The notes beneath the pieces were generated by a model. That model searched no databases and was not told where the DNA came from. It saw only the letters and a program-made list of their open reading frames with translations. The position numbers were made by a program, and so were the translations under genes. A stretch of DNA of 29,640 nucleotides from assembly GCA_003427395.1 (NCBI GenBank), contig BFEA01000410.1, positions 1,225,668-1,255,307 on the forward strand, in the 5' to 3' direction. Positions 9,397-18,089 of this stretch are shown here, one piece after another. Every line of letters starts with the position of its first letter. Positions within the stretch are counted from its first letter, which is position 1. This DNA is from Chara braunii. Lineage: Eukaryota > Streptophyta > Charophyceae > Charales > Characeae.

Positions 9397-10516
9397 AAGC
9401 AGAAAAAGAAGAAAGAAGAAGAAAGGAGAAGAAGAAGAAAAACCAAACTCAGAAAGATGAGGAGACGAAAGGAGGAGGAGGAGGAGAAGAGAAGGACAAG
9501 ACGAAAGGAGGAGGAGGCCGAGGAGGAGGAGGAGGAGGTGGAGGTGGAGGACCTACTGGTAGTGTATGTGGATGACGAAAAAAAAATAATAATGACGAGG
9601 AAGGAGGTCGAGGAGGAGGAGGGGGAGAGAAGGAGAAGAATAAGTAGGTGGAGGAGGAGGAGAGACGAAGAAGAAGGCGAGAGGAAGAGGAGGAGAGAAG
9701 GACAAGACGGAAGGAGGAGGAGGAGGAGGAGGAGGAGGAGAGAAGAAGAAGACGAGAGGAGCAGCAGCAACAGGACGAGGAGGAGGAGGAGGAGGAGGAG
9801 AGAGGAAGAAGAAGACGAGAGGAGGAAAAGGAGCAAGAGGAGGACCTGCCGGTAGTGTATGCGGACGACGGAAAAAAAAAAAAAAGATGACGAGGAAGGA
9901 GGTCGAGGAGGAGGAGGAGGAGGGGGAGAGAAGGAGAAGAATAAGTAGGTGGAGGAGGAGGAGAGAAGAAGGCGAGAGGAGGAGAAGGAGAAGAAGACTG
10001 AGGAGGAGGAAGACCTGCCGGTACTGTATGGGGATAACAAAAAAAAAAAGACGATGACGAACGAGGTTGAGGAGGAGGAGGAGGAGAAGGAGAGACGGAG
10101 AGGAATAAATAGGTGGAGGAGGAGTAGAGAAGAAGAAAAAGACGAGAGGAGGAGGAGGGGGACAAGACGAAAGGAGGAAGACAAGACAAAAGGAGGAGGA
10201 GAAGAAGAAGACGAGAGGAGGGGGAGGAGGAGGAGGAGAGAAGAAGCAAAAGATGAGAGCAGGAGGAGGAGGACCTGCCGGTACTGTATGGGGACGACAA
10301 AAGACAAAAAAAAGGACGATGAAGGAGGAGGAGGAGGAGGAGAGAAGGAGAAGGCAAAAGTACGTGGAGGAGGAGGAGAGAAGAACAAGAAAACGAGAGG
10401 AGGAGAGGAGGAGGACGACAAGACGAAAGGAGGAGGAGGAGAAGAGGAGGAGGAAGAGGACCTCCGGGTTTTGTATGGCGATGACGAAAAATAAAATAAA
10501 ATAGAGGACGATGGAG

Positions 10517-10519
<3 letters not shown>
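9250..10519. repeat. Purine-strand GGA/GAA complex minisatellite
   Basis: The plus strand is nearly all A and G, in runs of GGA, GAA and GAGGAG. Five copies of a 28-bp motif (core GGACCTGCCGGTACTGTATG, then GGGGACGAC) interrupt it at 9549-9576, 9842-9869, 10012-10038, 10271-10298 and 10458-10485. Each is followed by an A-run, mostly then GATGACGA-like sequence. A second motif, AATAAGTAGGTGGAGG or a variant, occurs near 9639, 9939, 10103 and 10356. The long Ser/Leu-rich frames on the minus strand and Glu/Arg-rich frames on the plus strand mostly reflect composition. Confidence 0.85.

Positions 10520-10554
<35 letters not shown>
10520..10554. repeat. (GA)n microsatellite
   Basis: About 35 bases of uninterrupted GA repeat at the right end of the GGA array. 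Confidence 0.97.
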
Positions 10555-10557
<3 letters not shown>

Positions 10558-10680
10558 TCCCGCCCGTCAGTAGGTAAAACTAGCGCCGGGATTTCACCGC
10601 AGCTAGCCTATCCCGACACGTGGCGCTTTTCAGCGCACTGATGTGGCCACGTGGCACTTCGCCAAATAAACAAATCCAAT
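10555..10680. other. Non-repetitive island with two G-box-like motifs
   Basis: About 126 bp of ordinary composition between two purine arrays. It contains ACACGTGGCG near 10615 and the perfect palindrome GCCACGTGGC near 10646-10655. The ACGT motifs resemble those in the element 1 leader and LTRs, so this may be a remnant of such a sequence, but I could not align more of it. Confidence 0.4.
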
Positions 10681-11045
10681 GAAATCGGGGCGAGGAAAAG
10701 GAGGAGAAGGGGAAGAAAGGAGGATGAAGAGGAGGAGGAGAAGAAAGGAGTAGGAGGAGAAGAAGAAAGGAGGAGGAGCGGGAGGCGGAGGAGAAAGGAG
10801 GAGGAAGGGGGGGGGGAAGAAAGGAGGAGGGGTAGGAGGGGGGAAAGAAAGGAGGCGAAGGAGGAGAGAAGAAGAAAAAGCAGGAGGAGAACGAGGAGGA
10901 GGAGGAGAGGAGGAAAGGGGGAGGAGGAGGAGGAGGAGGAGGAGGAGGAGGAGGAGAGGAGAAGAAGAATAGGAAAGGGGAAGGGGGAGGAGGAGGAGGA
11001 GAGGAAGAAGAAGAAGAGGAAGGAAAGAGGTGGAGGAGGAGTAGA
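10681..11045. repeat. Second GGA/GAA purine array
   Basis: A purine-only plus strand with GGA/GAA and G-runs. It lacks the 28-bp motif of the first array and grades into the GAGTA satellite at about 11045. Confidence 0.85.
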
Positions 11046-13075
11046 GTGCAATAGAGTAGAATAGAGTACAGTGGAGTGGAGTAGAGTAGAGTAGACTGGA
11101 GTGAAGTGGAGTGGAGTGGAGTGGAGGAGACTATAGTCAAGTGAGTAGCGATGAGTGAAGTAGAGTAGAGTAAGGCAGAGTGGAGTAGAGCAGAGCAGAG
11201 TGAAGCAGAGTAGAGAAGAGCAAACTTAAGCAGATCAGAGGAGAGCACAGCAGAGTAATATAGAGCATAGCATAGCAAAGAATATCGAAGCAGAGCAGAG
11301 TAGGGAAGCGTAGAGTAGAGAAGCGTACAGTAGAGAAGAGTAGGGAGGAGAAGCGTAGGGAAGAGAAGAGCAGGGAAACGTATAGTAGAGAAGAGTTGAG
11401 TAGAGAACAGCAGGGAAGCGTAGATTAGAGAAGAGTAGGAAAGAGAAGTGTTGGGAAAAGAAGCGTAGGGAAGAGAAGAGTAGAGAAGAGTAGAGTAGGG
11501 AAGCGTAGAGGGGAAGAGTAGAGAAGCGTAGAGTGGAAGAGTAGAGAAGCGTAGAGTGGAAGAGCGGGGAAGCGTAGAGTGGAAAAGTAGGGAAGCGTAG
11601 AGTGGAGGAAAGTAGAGTATTGTCGAGTGAAGTAGATTGAAATGGACTAAAGTGGAGTGGAGTAGAGTGGATTAGAGTACAGTCGAGTGGAGTGGAGTGG
11701 AGTGGAGTGGAGTGGAATCGAGTGGAGTGGTGAGTACAATCGAGTACAATGGAGTAGAGTGAAGTGGAGTAGAGTGGAGTGGAGCGGAGTAAAGTGGCAT
11801 GGAGTAGAGTGGAATGGAGTAGAGTGGGGTAGAGTGGAGTGGAGTGGAGTAGAATGGAGTGGAGTAGAGTGGAGTGTAGTGGAGTCGAGTGGAGTGGAGA
11901 GGGATGGAGTAAAGGAGAGTGTAGGAGAGTGGAGTGTGGGAGAGTGGAGTGTAGGAGAGTGGAGTGGAGGATAGTGGAGTGGAGGAGAGTGAGGTAGAGT
12001 AGAGAAGAATGAAGTAGTATAAGGCAAAGTTGAATACAGCAGAGCAAAGTGGAGTGTAGAGCAGAGCAGATCATAGGAGAGCGGAGTAAAGTAGTGAGCA
12101 TAGCAAAGAAGAGCAGAGCATAGTGGAGCAGGGCAGGGAAGCGTAGAGTAGAGAAGAGTAGGGAACAGAAGCTTAGGGAAGAAAAGAGTAGAAAAGAGTA
12201 GAGTAAGGAAGCGTAGAGTATTGTAGAGTGAAGTAAAGTAGAGTAGATTATCCTAAAGTAGAGTACAGTAGGCAAAAAAAGCTTAGGGAAGGAGAAGAGT
12301 AAAACAGAGTAGAGTCGAGAAGACTAGGGAAGCATAAAGTATCATAGAATAGACTAAAGTAAAGTAGACTAGAGTAGAGTAGACTAAAGTAGGGAAGAGT
12401 AGAGCAAAGTAGAGTAGGGAAGAGAAGCTTAGGGAAGAGAGGAGTAGAAAAGAGTAGAGTCCAGAAGAGTAGGGCAAGGAAAAAGTATTGTAGAGCAAAG
12501 TAGAGTAGAGTATCCTAGAGTAGAATAGAGTAGGGAAGAGAAGAGTAGAAAAGAGTAAAGTTGGGAAGAGTAGGGAAGCATAAAGTATCGTGAGAGGAGT
12601 AGAAAAGAGTAGAGCCCAGAAGAGTAGGGCAGGGTAAGAGTATTGTAGAGCAAAGTAGAGTCGAGTATCCTAAAGTAGAATAGAGTGAAGAGTGCAGGGG
12701 AGGGAAGTGGAGAGGAGGGGAGTGGAGGACAACGGAGGAAAGTGGAGGACTGAGAAGTGGAGAAAAGCAGAGTAGAGCGAAGGTGAGTGGAGTAGAGTGG
12801 AGGTGAGGAAAGTAGAGTGGAGGAAAGTGGAGTAGAACGAAGGTGAGTGGAGTGAAGTAGAGCATTGCAAATTAGAGTAGAGAAGAGTAGAGGAGCGTAG
12901 AGTAGAGTATCATAGAATGTATCGTAGAGTAGAGTATTGTAGAGTGAAGTATCATAGAAAGTATTGTAGAGTATTGTCGAGTAGAGTATCGTTAAGAAGA
13001 GTATCGTTAAGAAGAGTATCATAAAGTAGTGTCGTAGAATACAGTATCGTAGAGTAAGGTATCATCTCATAGAGA
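11046..13075. repeat. GAGTA/GGAGT pentamer satellite, about 2 kb
   Basis: A continuous array built from AGAGT, GGAGT, AAGCGTAGAGT and related 5-mers, with C scarce on the plus strand. Sub-blocks differ. GGAGT dominates at about 11640-12000. GGGAAGCGTAGAGTAGAGAAGAGTA patterns dominate at 11290-11600 and 12120-12600. TATCGTAGAGTATTG patterns dominate at 12890-13060. A 155-bp higher-order duplication links positions from about 12440 to those from about 12595. The long Leu/Ser/Thr-rich minus-strand frames, such as 11235-12275, are products of the repeat and not genes. Confidence 0.93.
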
Positions 13076-13395
13076 GTAATGCGCTGAATCGTGGACCGAA
13101 GGCTGGGGCGGGGCATTTCATGAAAAAAAAAAAAAAAAAAAAAGGTATGGGCCTAAATCTTGGGTTCTCGGCATTTGTCCGAGGCCTGCATCTTGCCCAG
13201 AGTCGGATCTCCAGCCTGGACCAGGCCTGTGCATTTCTATTAACAAAAAAAAAAAAAAAAAAAAAAAGTGCTTGGGCCTGGGTCTGGGCCCTGCACCTGA
13301 ATCCAATCTGCACCTAGGCCTGGGCCTCGGGATTTCCAAGAACGAAAAAAAAAAAAAGGTATGGGCCTGGGCCTGAAGATTTCCAAGTTGTTAAA
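13076..13395. repeat. Poly(A) plus GGGCCT minisatellite, three units
   Basis: Three A-runs (about 13122-13143, 13244-13267 and 13345-13357) are each followed by GGTATGGGCCT or GTGCTTGGGCCT and by GGGCCTGGGCCT-type sequence. Each is preceded by a short CATTTC- or GATTTCC-like string. Spacing is about 100-120 bp, so it looks like a diverged tandem repeat. Confidence 0.7.
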
Positions 13396-13694
13396 CCACC
13401 AGTTCACACAAAGCTAAATTGACGAACCAAAAGTTGCACATTTCCAAGCCTGACTGCTACAGTAACAGGCTGAAAAGAAAAATCTCAGGGTATTGGTACC
13501 AGCCCACCTTGAAGCTCAAGTCATGTACCTCATGCCAGCAGATGGCACCGAAAAGACCAGCAAAAAAAACAAAACAACCAAAAAAACTAAATCCAGATTA
13601 ATGATGAACAAAAGCCATTGCCCTTCGATCAGAGCAGATGCTACACTTGATCGTGGAGGATGGGGTGGGGGATAGGGTGGAACCTACCTAGTTC

Positions 13695-13696
<2 letters not shown>
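13396..13696. other. Interval with no recognisable feature
   Basis: Ordinary composition with an A-rich patch near 13560-13600. Only short open frames without familiar motifs occur. Confidence 0.4.

Positions 13697-13732
<36 letters not shown>
13697..13732. repeat. (TC)n microsatellite
   Basis: About 36 bases of TC repeat. Confidence 0.97.
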
Positions 13733-13736
<4 letters not shown>

Positions 13737-13787
13737 ACAACACATGCTATTTTTTTTAAATGCCTCGATGTACAACGGATCAGATAT

Positions 13788-14201
13788 NNNNNNNNNNNNN
13801 NNNNNNNNNNNNNNNNNNNNNNNNNNNNNNNNNNNNNNNNNNNNNNNNNNNNNNNNNNNNNNNNNNNNNNNNNNNNNNNNNNNNNNNNNNNNNNNNNNNN
13901 NNNNNNNNNNNNNNNNNNNNNNNNNNNNNNNNNNNNNNNNNNNNNNNNNNNNNNNNNNNNNNNNNNNNNNNNNNNNNNNNNNNNNNNNNNNNNNNNNNNN
14001 NNNNNNNNNNNNNNNNNNNNNNNNNNNNNNNNNNNNNNNNNNNNNNNNNNNNNNNNNNNNNNNNNNNNNNNNNNNNNNNNNNNNNNNNNNNNNNNNNNNN
14101 NNNNNNNNNNNNNNNNNNNNNNNNNNNNNNNNNNNNNNNNNNNNNNNNNNNNNNNNNNNNNNNNNNNNNNNNNNNNNNNNNNNNNNNNNNNNNNNNNNNN
14201 N
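13788..14201. other. Assembly gap (414 Ns)
   Basis: Unknown bases. The gap is followed at once by a CA repeat and preceded within 60 bases by a TC repeat, so the missing part is probably repetitive. Open frames drawn through it are meaningless. Confidence 0.99.

Positions 14202-14240
<39 letters not shown>
14202..14240. repeat. (CA)n microsatellite at the gap edge
   Basis: About 39 bases of AC repeat directly after the gap; its true length is unknown. Confidence 0.95.
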
Positions 14241-14243
<3 letters not shown>

Positions 14244-14438
14244 TTGTATTTCAAAGAGAACAAAGAAACGAAAGCAACAAACATCAATAACAAAGTGGAG
14301 TTAACACACCGTCCGTCAGCATACAACCTTCAGGATGTTGAGCCCAACCTCCGGCACATAAAAGTGTAGTGTGTGTTCAGTCTGGGTGTGTTTGTGTATA
14401 CGTGTGAGTTAAAAAATGCAGTGTGTTCAGTTCGGGTG

Positions 14439-14442
<4 letters not shown>

Positions 14443-14501
<59 letters not shown>
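14443..14501. repeat. (TC)n microsatellite
   Basis: About 59 bases of uninterrupted TC repeat. Confidence 0.97.
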
Positions 14502-14503
<2 letters not shown>

Positions 14504-14639
14504 CGACTTTGTGCGTGGGCATGACTAAGTGAGGCTGTTTCGTCGTACTTCCACCGACTCATCAGAAGGTTGAACGCCGACAGTCTGCCTGGATGTCGTG
14601 TGTGTGGGTGTGTATCTACATGCCAAGTCGAAATCGAGA

Positions 14640-14735
14640 GTGGTAGTGAAGTGTAGAGTACTAAAGTCGAAGTCGAGCGTAGTAGCATAGGATAGGAAAG
14701 TAGAAGTCTATGGTACAGAGTAGAGTAGCATAGGA
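14640..14735. repeat. Short outlier of GAGTA-type repeat
   Basis: Contains GTGTAGAGTA, GTAGTAGCATAGGATAGG and ACAGAGTAGAGTAGCATAG. These resemble the pentamer satellite that ends 1.6 kb to the left. Confidence 0.5.
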
Positions 14736-14754
14736 GTGGGTCTTTCCCACGCCG

Positions 14755-15150
14755 TAGAATTTGCCCATACCGCCACCAAAAAGGCCCGCCCCCACCCAAA
14801 AACAGTACACGCCGCCACGAACAAGTAGTTACATCACGGGCAGCCTATGGGAACCGGTTTGCCCGAAACACAAAACCCCACCGGTAGGTACGGCGCCAAA
14901 AAACCACCAGTAGGTACCACGGCCCTCTCCAACAGGCAAATAATCCGCGCCGTCGGGCCTAAGGTACCCATAGGTTGCCCATACCACCACCAAAATGGCC
15001 CGCCTCCACCCAAAAACAGTACACACCGCCACGAAAAAGTAGTTACATCACGGGCAGCCTATGGGAGCCGGTTTGCCCAGAACACAAAACCCCACCGGTA
15101 GGTACGACCGGTAGGTACCACGGCCGTCTCCAAATAATCCAGCCAACGGC
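14755..15150. repeat. Two-copy tandem repeat, 214-bp offset
   Basis: TTGCCCATACCGCCACC at 14761 recurs as TTGCCCATACCACCACC at 14975. The following sequence (CCCGCC-CACCCAAAAACAGTACAC, AAGTAGTTACATCACGGGCA, CCTATGGG, CCCCACCGGTAGGTAC) matches in both copies with few changes. CCGGTAGGTACC-like strings recur inside and up to 15470. No coding potential recognised. Confidence 0.88.
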
Positions 15151-15172
15151 CTGGATTGATGTGCGATCTTAA

Positions 15173-15374
15173 GATCTTAAACCACTAGCACCTTTGCCGC
15201 GTGGGAAAATAGCAGGCCTCGGGTGGGCATGGCCGAAACGAAACGACCGCCGCCGATCAGTTTTATCAATGGCAGCCGTCGTCGGGTCCGGCCTCTGAAT
15301 TTTCAGGAGTTTGGGAAAACTGCCAGTTTTCCCTAATTTCCCAACACTGGCGGAGGTACTAGTGGTTTAAGATC
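15173..15374. mobile_element. 202-bp foldback element with 26-bp terminal inverted repeats (MITE-like)
   Basis: The left arm 15173-15198 (GATCTTAAACCACTAG...) and the complement of the right arm 15349-15374 match at 23 of 26 bases. Further inside, GTGGGAAAAT on the left pairs roughly with ATTTCCCAAC on the right. It also contains a perfect palindrome with 10-bp arms at 15313-15333 (GGGAAAACTG/CAGTTTTCCC). No open frame fits a transposase. I found no clear target-site duplication; the left flank repeats GATCTTAA once more (15165-15172). It could be a miniature inverted-repeat element or another inverted duplication. Confidence 0.55.
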
Positions 15375-15943
15375 GCGCGCCGATACGGCCCATCGATCCG
15401 GTAGGACCCAACGCCCCAAATGGCAGATTTGTTACATGGTTCGGTCGATCTGGGTCGTGGGCCGGTAGGACCGGCGACGGCCTGGATTTCAGATTTGTCA
15501 CGTTAGCGATTTTAATAGTGTAGGGATTACGTCCAAATCTGTTTTTGTTTTCCTTCTTTTCTTTGGTTTGATTTTTTTTCTAAGATTAGTGCCCTGCCAG
15601 CAAGGCATGACGTCTGCCCAAACTGCCCATTTTTTCCTCGTTTGTTTTCTTTTTCTTCTCAATTTCATTTTCAATCCATTCTTTCTAGGGCCACCAGCTT
15701 TTCCCCCCGAACCCGGGCCATGTCGGATCATTGTTCATCTAGCCACGGCCGCAATGTACTGCGTTTTGGTGAATAATAGGTATTTGTGAACTGGTGGCTT
15801 AAAAGGGCACTGGGTCTGGCCGGTGGGCCGACGGTATCTGGAATGGTCTGGATTGGTCCAATTGATATCGGAGTCTTGTAACTCATGGGACCTTGGAGGG
15901 GTTTCTTTCTCTTTTTTTTAGGTAATACTTCGTTTTTTTAATT
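15375..15943. other. Interval with no recognisable gene
   Basis: Two CCGGTAGGACC strings lie near 15400 and 15461. T-rich pyrimidine tracts lie at 15540-15590 and 15900-15945. The tracts ending in TTAG could look like splice acceptors, but I see no exon pair. Confidence 0.35.
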
Positions 15944-16451
15944 AGTCACTTCATACTCGATTGTTCATTAGAAACTTCTCTGCTATCACTACTCCCTTTC
16001 GCAGGTTGCTAAAGAAATAAGCAATCTGGAAATGGGATTAAGACTGCTTTTCGGCCCTAAAGAAATTGAAGCGGGCCTTGATAGAGTATCCAATCCTCAA
16101 GGTAGCTGACCCATCCTTACCTTTTGTCGTCACCATTGATGCGAGTCAGTATGGTATTGGTGCTGCCCTGCAGCAAGAGATGTCAATGGGTATAGACCCG
16201 TAGAGTTCATGTCTACTAGGTTGCCTTTAGAAAAGGTAGCAGCCTCTATATATGAGAGGGAACTCTACACTCTCAGGCAAGCGTTAGACCACTTGAGACA
16301 CTACTTGCTTGGGAGGCACTTCAAAGTGTACTCAGACCACGAGACATTTAGGTGGCCGAAGACAAGCCAAGATGACACATGAGCTTACTAGGTGGGCCGC
16401 AAAGATAGATCGGTTTGATTTGAGCTCAAACCCGTCAAAGGAGATTACAAT
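15944..16451 (+). pseudogene. RT thumb end and RNase H (element 2)
   Basis: Starts with RLFIRNFSAITTPFRRLLKK, the YYRKFVRNF region of gypsy RT thumbs. It continues with IWKWD, a stop, then SALKKLKRALIEYPIL and VVTIDASQYGIGAALQQ (first RNase H Asp). After a frameshift near 16180 it reads NGYRPVEFMSTRLPLEKV and SIYERELYTLRQALDHLRHY with YSDHETFRW (Glu and second Asp). A further frame change gives THELTRWAAKIDRFDL. At least two stops and three frame changes occur within 500 bp. RNase H would degrade template RNA; this copy cannot. Assignment rests on ordered motifs rather than one open frame. Confidence 0.83.
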
Positions 16452-17251
16452 GTGGTTGCAGATGCTCTGGGTAGAAGAGCCGACGACTTTGGAGATACAG
16501 TTCACTGTCTGGATATAGGGACTGACTTACAGCAGAAAGTTAGACATGCGTATGCACAAAATCCTATCTACAGTGATGTCCTCAAGATAAGGGAGGATGC
16601 AGCAAGTGAACCTGATTATCGCACCAAAAACGGGTTTTTGTTCGAGAAAACAGACGTCATAGATCGATTGTGCATCCCCAATAGTGAAAAGATCCGGAGT
16701 CAGATCCTAAGGGAATGTCACAATACGAAAGGACACTTCGCTTGGCAAAAGATGTTAGCCAACCTGACACGTGCCTACACGTGGCCTGGCATGAAAGTTG
16801 ACTGCATAGACTAGCCTACATGTGGCCTGGCATGAAAGCTGACTGCATAGACTATGTCCGTAGTTGTAAGGTATGGCAACTGAACAAAACTACAATGCGA
16901 GCCCCATTGGGTCTTCTTTGCCCCTTGCCTATCACTTCAGGATCCGAAGAGTCTGTGTCCATCGACTTTATGGATACTGGGGTCAGGAGTAGCCACAGCA
17001 AGAGCCAAGTCATGGTTATAGTTGATCGCTTTAGCAAGCATGCAATTTTTGTTCCTTTGCCTTCTGAGGCAAAAACAGAGTTAGTTATAGAGAAGTTTTT
17101 CGATGCCTGGGTAAGTGAGCACGGTATTCCACTATCTATAGTTAGCGATAGAGGTACGCGGTTTACTAGTCAGCATCGGCAAGAACTTATGCGAGTCTAT
17201 GGCTCAAAGTTGTTAATGTCATCTGGCCATTATCCAGAAACTAACGCTTAG
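16452..17251 (+). pseudogene. Integrase zinc-binding and catalytic core (element 2)
   Basis: The frame at 16452-16814 begins MVADALGRRADDF, the RNase H/integrase junction, and reaches H-N-T-K-G-H, the two His of the HHCC domain. A 41-bp tandem duplication (about 16774-16814 repeated at 16815-16855) adds a stop and shifts the frame. The frame at 16820-17251 then gives the Cys pair region YVRSCKVWQLNK, where the second Cys is Trp, followed by SIDFMDTG (first Asp), VIVDRFSKHAIFVPLP and SIVSDRGTRFTS (second Asp). The conserved Gln of the GQ motif is a TAG at 17249-17251, and the Glu follows in TEQMN. All three DDE residues are visible, but the gene is dead. Confidence 0.9.
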
Positions 17252-18083
17252 ACTGAACAGATGAATTAGATCCTGTAGCAGATACTCATGATGTATATTA
17301 GGCCAGATCAGATTGACTAGGATGAGATGCTCCGTAAGTAGCTAGCACCTACAATAACAGTATACATCTAGCTACTTGTCGAATTCCTAATGAATTGCAC
17401 AAGGCCTTTAGACCACGCAGGCTGTTTTAAGGACTGGATCGTGACCAGATACAGAGACTGCCACCCGAAACTAGAGAATTTGCGCTGCACATGAGAGGGA
17501 AATCACAAGGGTGACCGAGAATCTGAGAAAAGCTCAGCACAAGATGATAGAGCAAGCTAATAAGAATTATCGGGCATCGCCATTCCAAGGAGGTGATTTA
17601 GTCTGGGTCAAGTCGAAGGAGTTCCCCCCATAAGAGAACATCTCACAAAAGTCGTTACCCACGTATAGGGGACCGTGGCCTGTCCTAGAAGTGAAAGGCA
17701 GAGAGGACGAACCTTCTTACACATTAGAGATACCGCGACACCTCCACACATACCCATTCTTCCATCCCTCAAAGTTGTTACCTTGTGTCACCGGCCATCA
17801 ATTTTCGTCGCGTACATTGATGATTCCGCCGGATACGGATGCCACATATGATATAGATGGCATTGTGGAAGAGAATGTGTTCAGAACCGGAGGTAGGGGT
17901 CGTCCACAAAAGCAATACAAAATTAGGTTCGCTTATCAGGAGCCGGAGGACGACCGCTGGTTCACAAGAACCGAGCTTTTAGAGACTGCTCCCGACATAG
18001 TCCACGCCTACGATAGAGAAAGGAAAGGCAAAGGTCCTGCCTTCCATTGTAAGTATTATCGGAGGATCTCAAATTTAGGCTAG
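17252..18083 (+). pseudogene. Integrase C-terminus and chromodomain-like tail (element 2)
   Basis: From 17252 to 17690 the frame is broken by many stops, several of them TAG where Gln or Trp is expected. Pieces such as LRKAQHKMIEQANKNYR and FQGGDLVWVKSKEF identify the integrase C-terminal DNA-binding region. An open frame at 17691-18083 follows: HTYPFFHPSKLLP, then DIDGIVEENVFRTGGRGRPQ and a DDRWFTRTELLETAPDIVHAY segment, the same chromodomain-like tail as in element 1. The frame ends at the TAG just before the polypurine tract, the normal place for the end of pol. Confidence 0.82.
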
Positions 18084-18089
18084 TGGGAG
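18082..18089 (+). other. Polypurine tract of element 2
   Basis: AGTGGGAG lies directly before the TG that opens the 3' LTR. The polypurine tract primes plus-strand DNA synthesis and should touch the LTR, as it does here. It is short and has one T. Confidence 0.6.

Noticed and set aside
9252-10421. A 389-codon minus-strand open frame rich in Ser, Leu and Pro
   Set aside because: It is the translation of the GGA/GAA array. Comparable frames exist in all phases and no domain is visible.
9549-10485. Reading the Y-x-D-D peptide repeats as a real reverse transcriptase
   Set aside because: No other RT motif surrounds any copy; the context is a low-complexity Glu/Arg stretch.
11235-12275. A 346-codon minus-strand frame rich in Leu, Ser, Thr and His
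   Set aside because: It is the translation of the pentamer satellite, which rarely produces stop codons on that strand.
8949-13075. CRISPR array or telomere-type repeat
   Set aside because: There are no fixed-length spacers between identical repeats, the setting is eukaryotic, and no TTTAGGG-like unit occurs.
13641-14326. Open frames across the gap
   Set aside because: They consist mostly of unknown bases flanked by dipeptide repeats from microsatellites.
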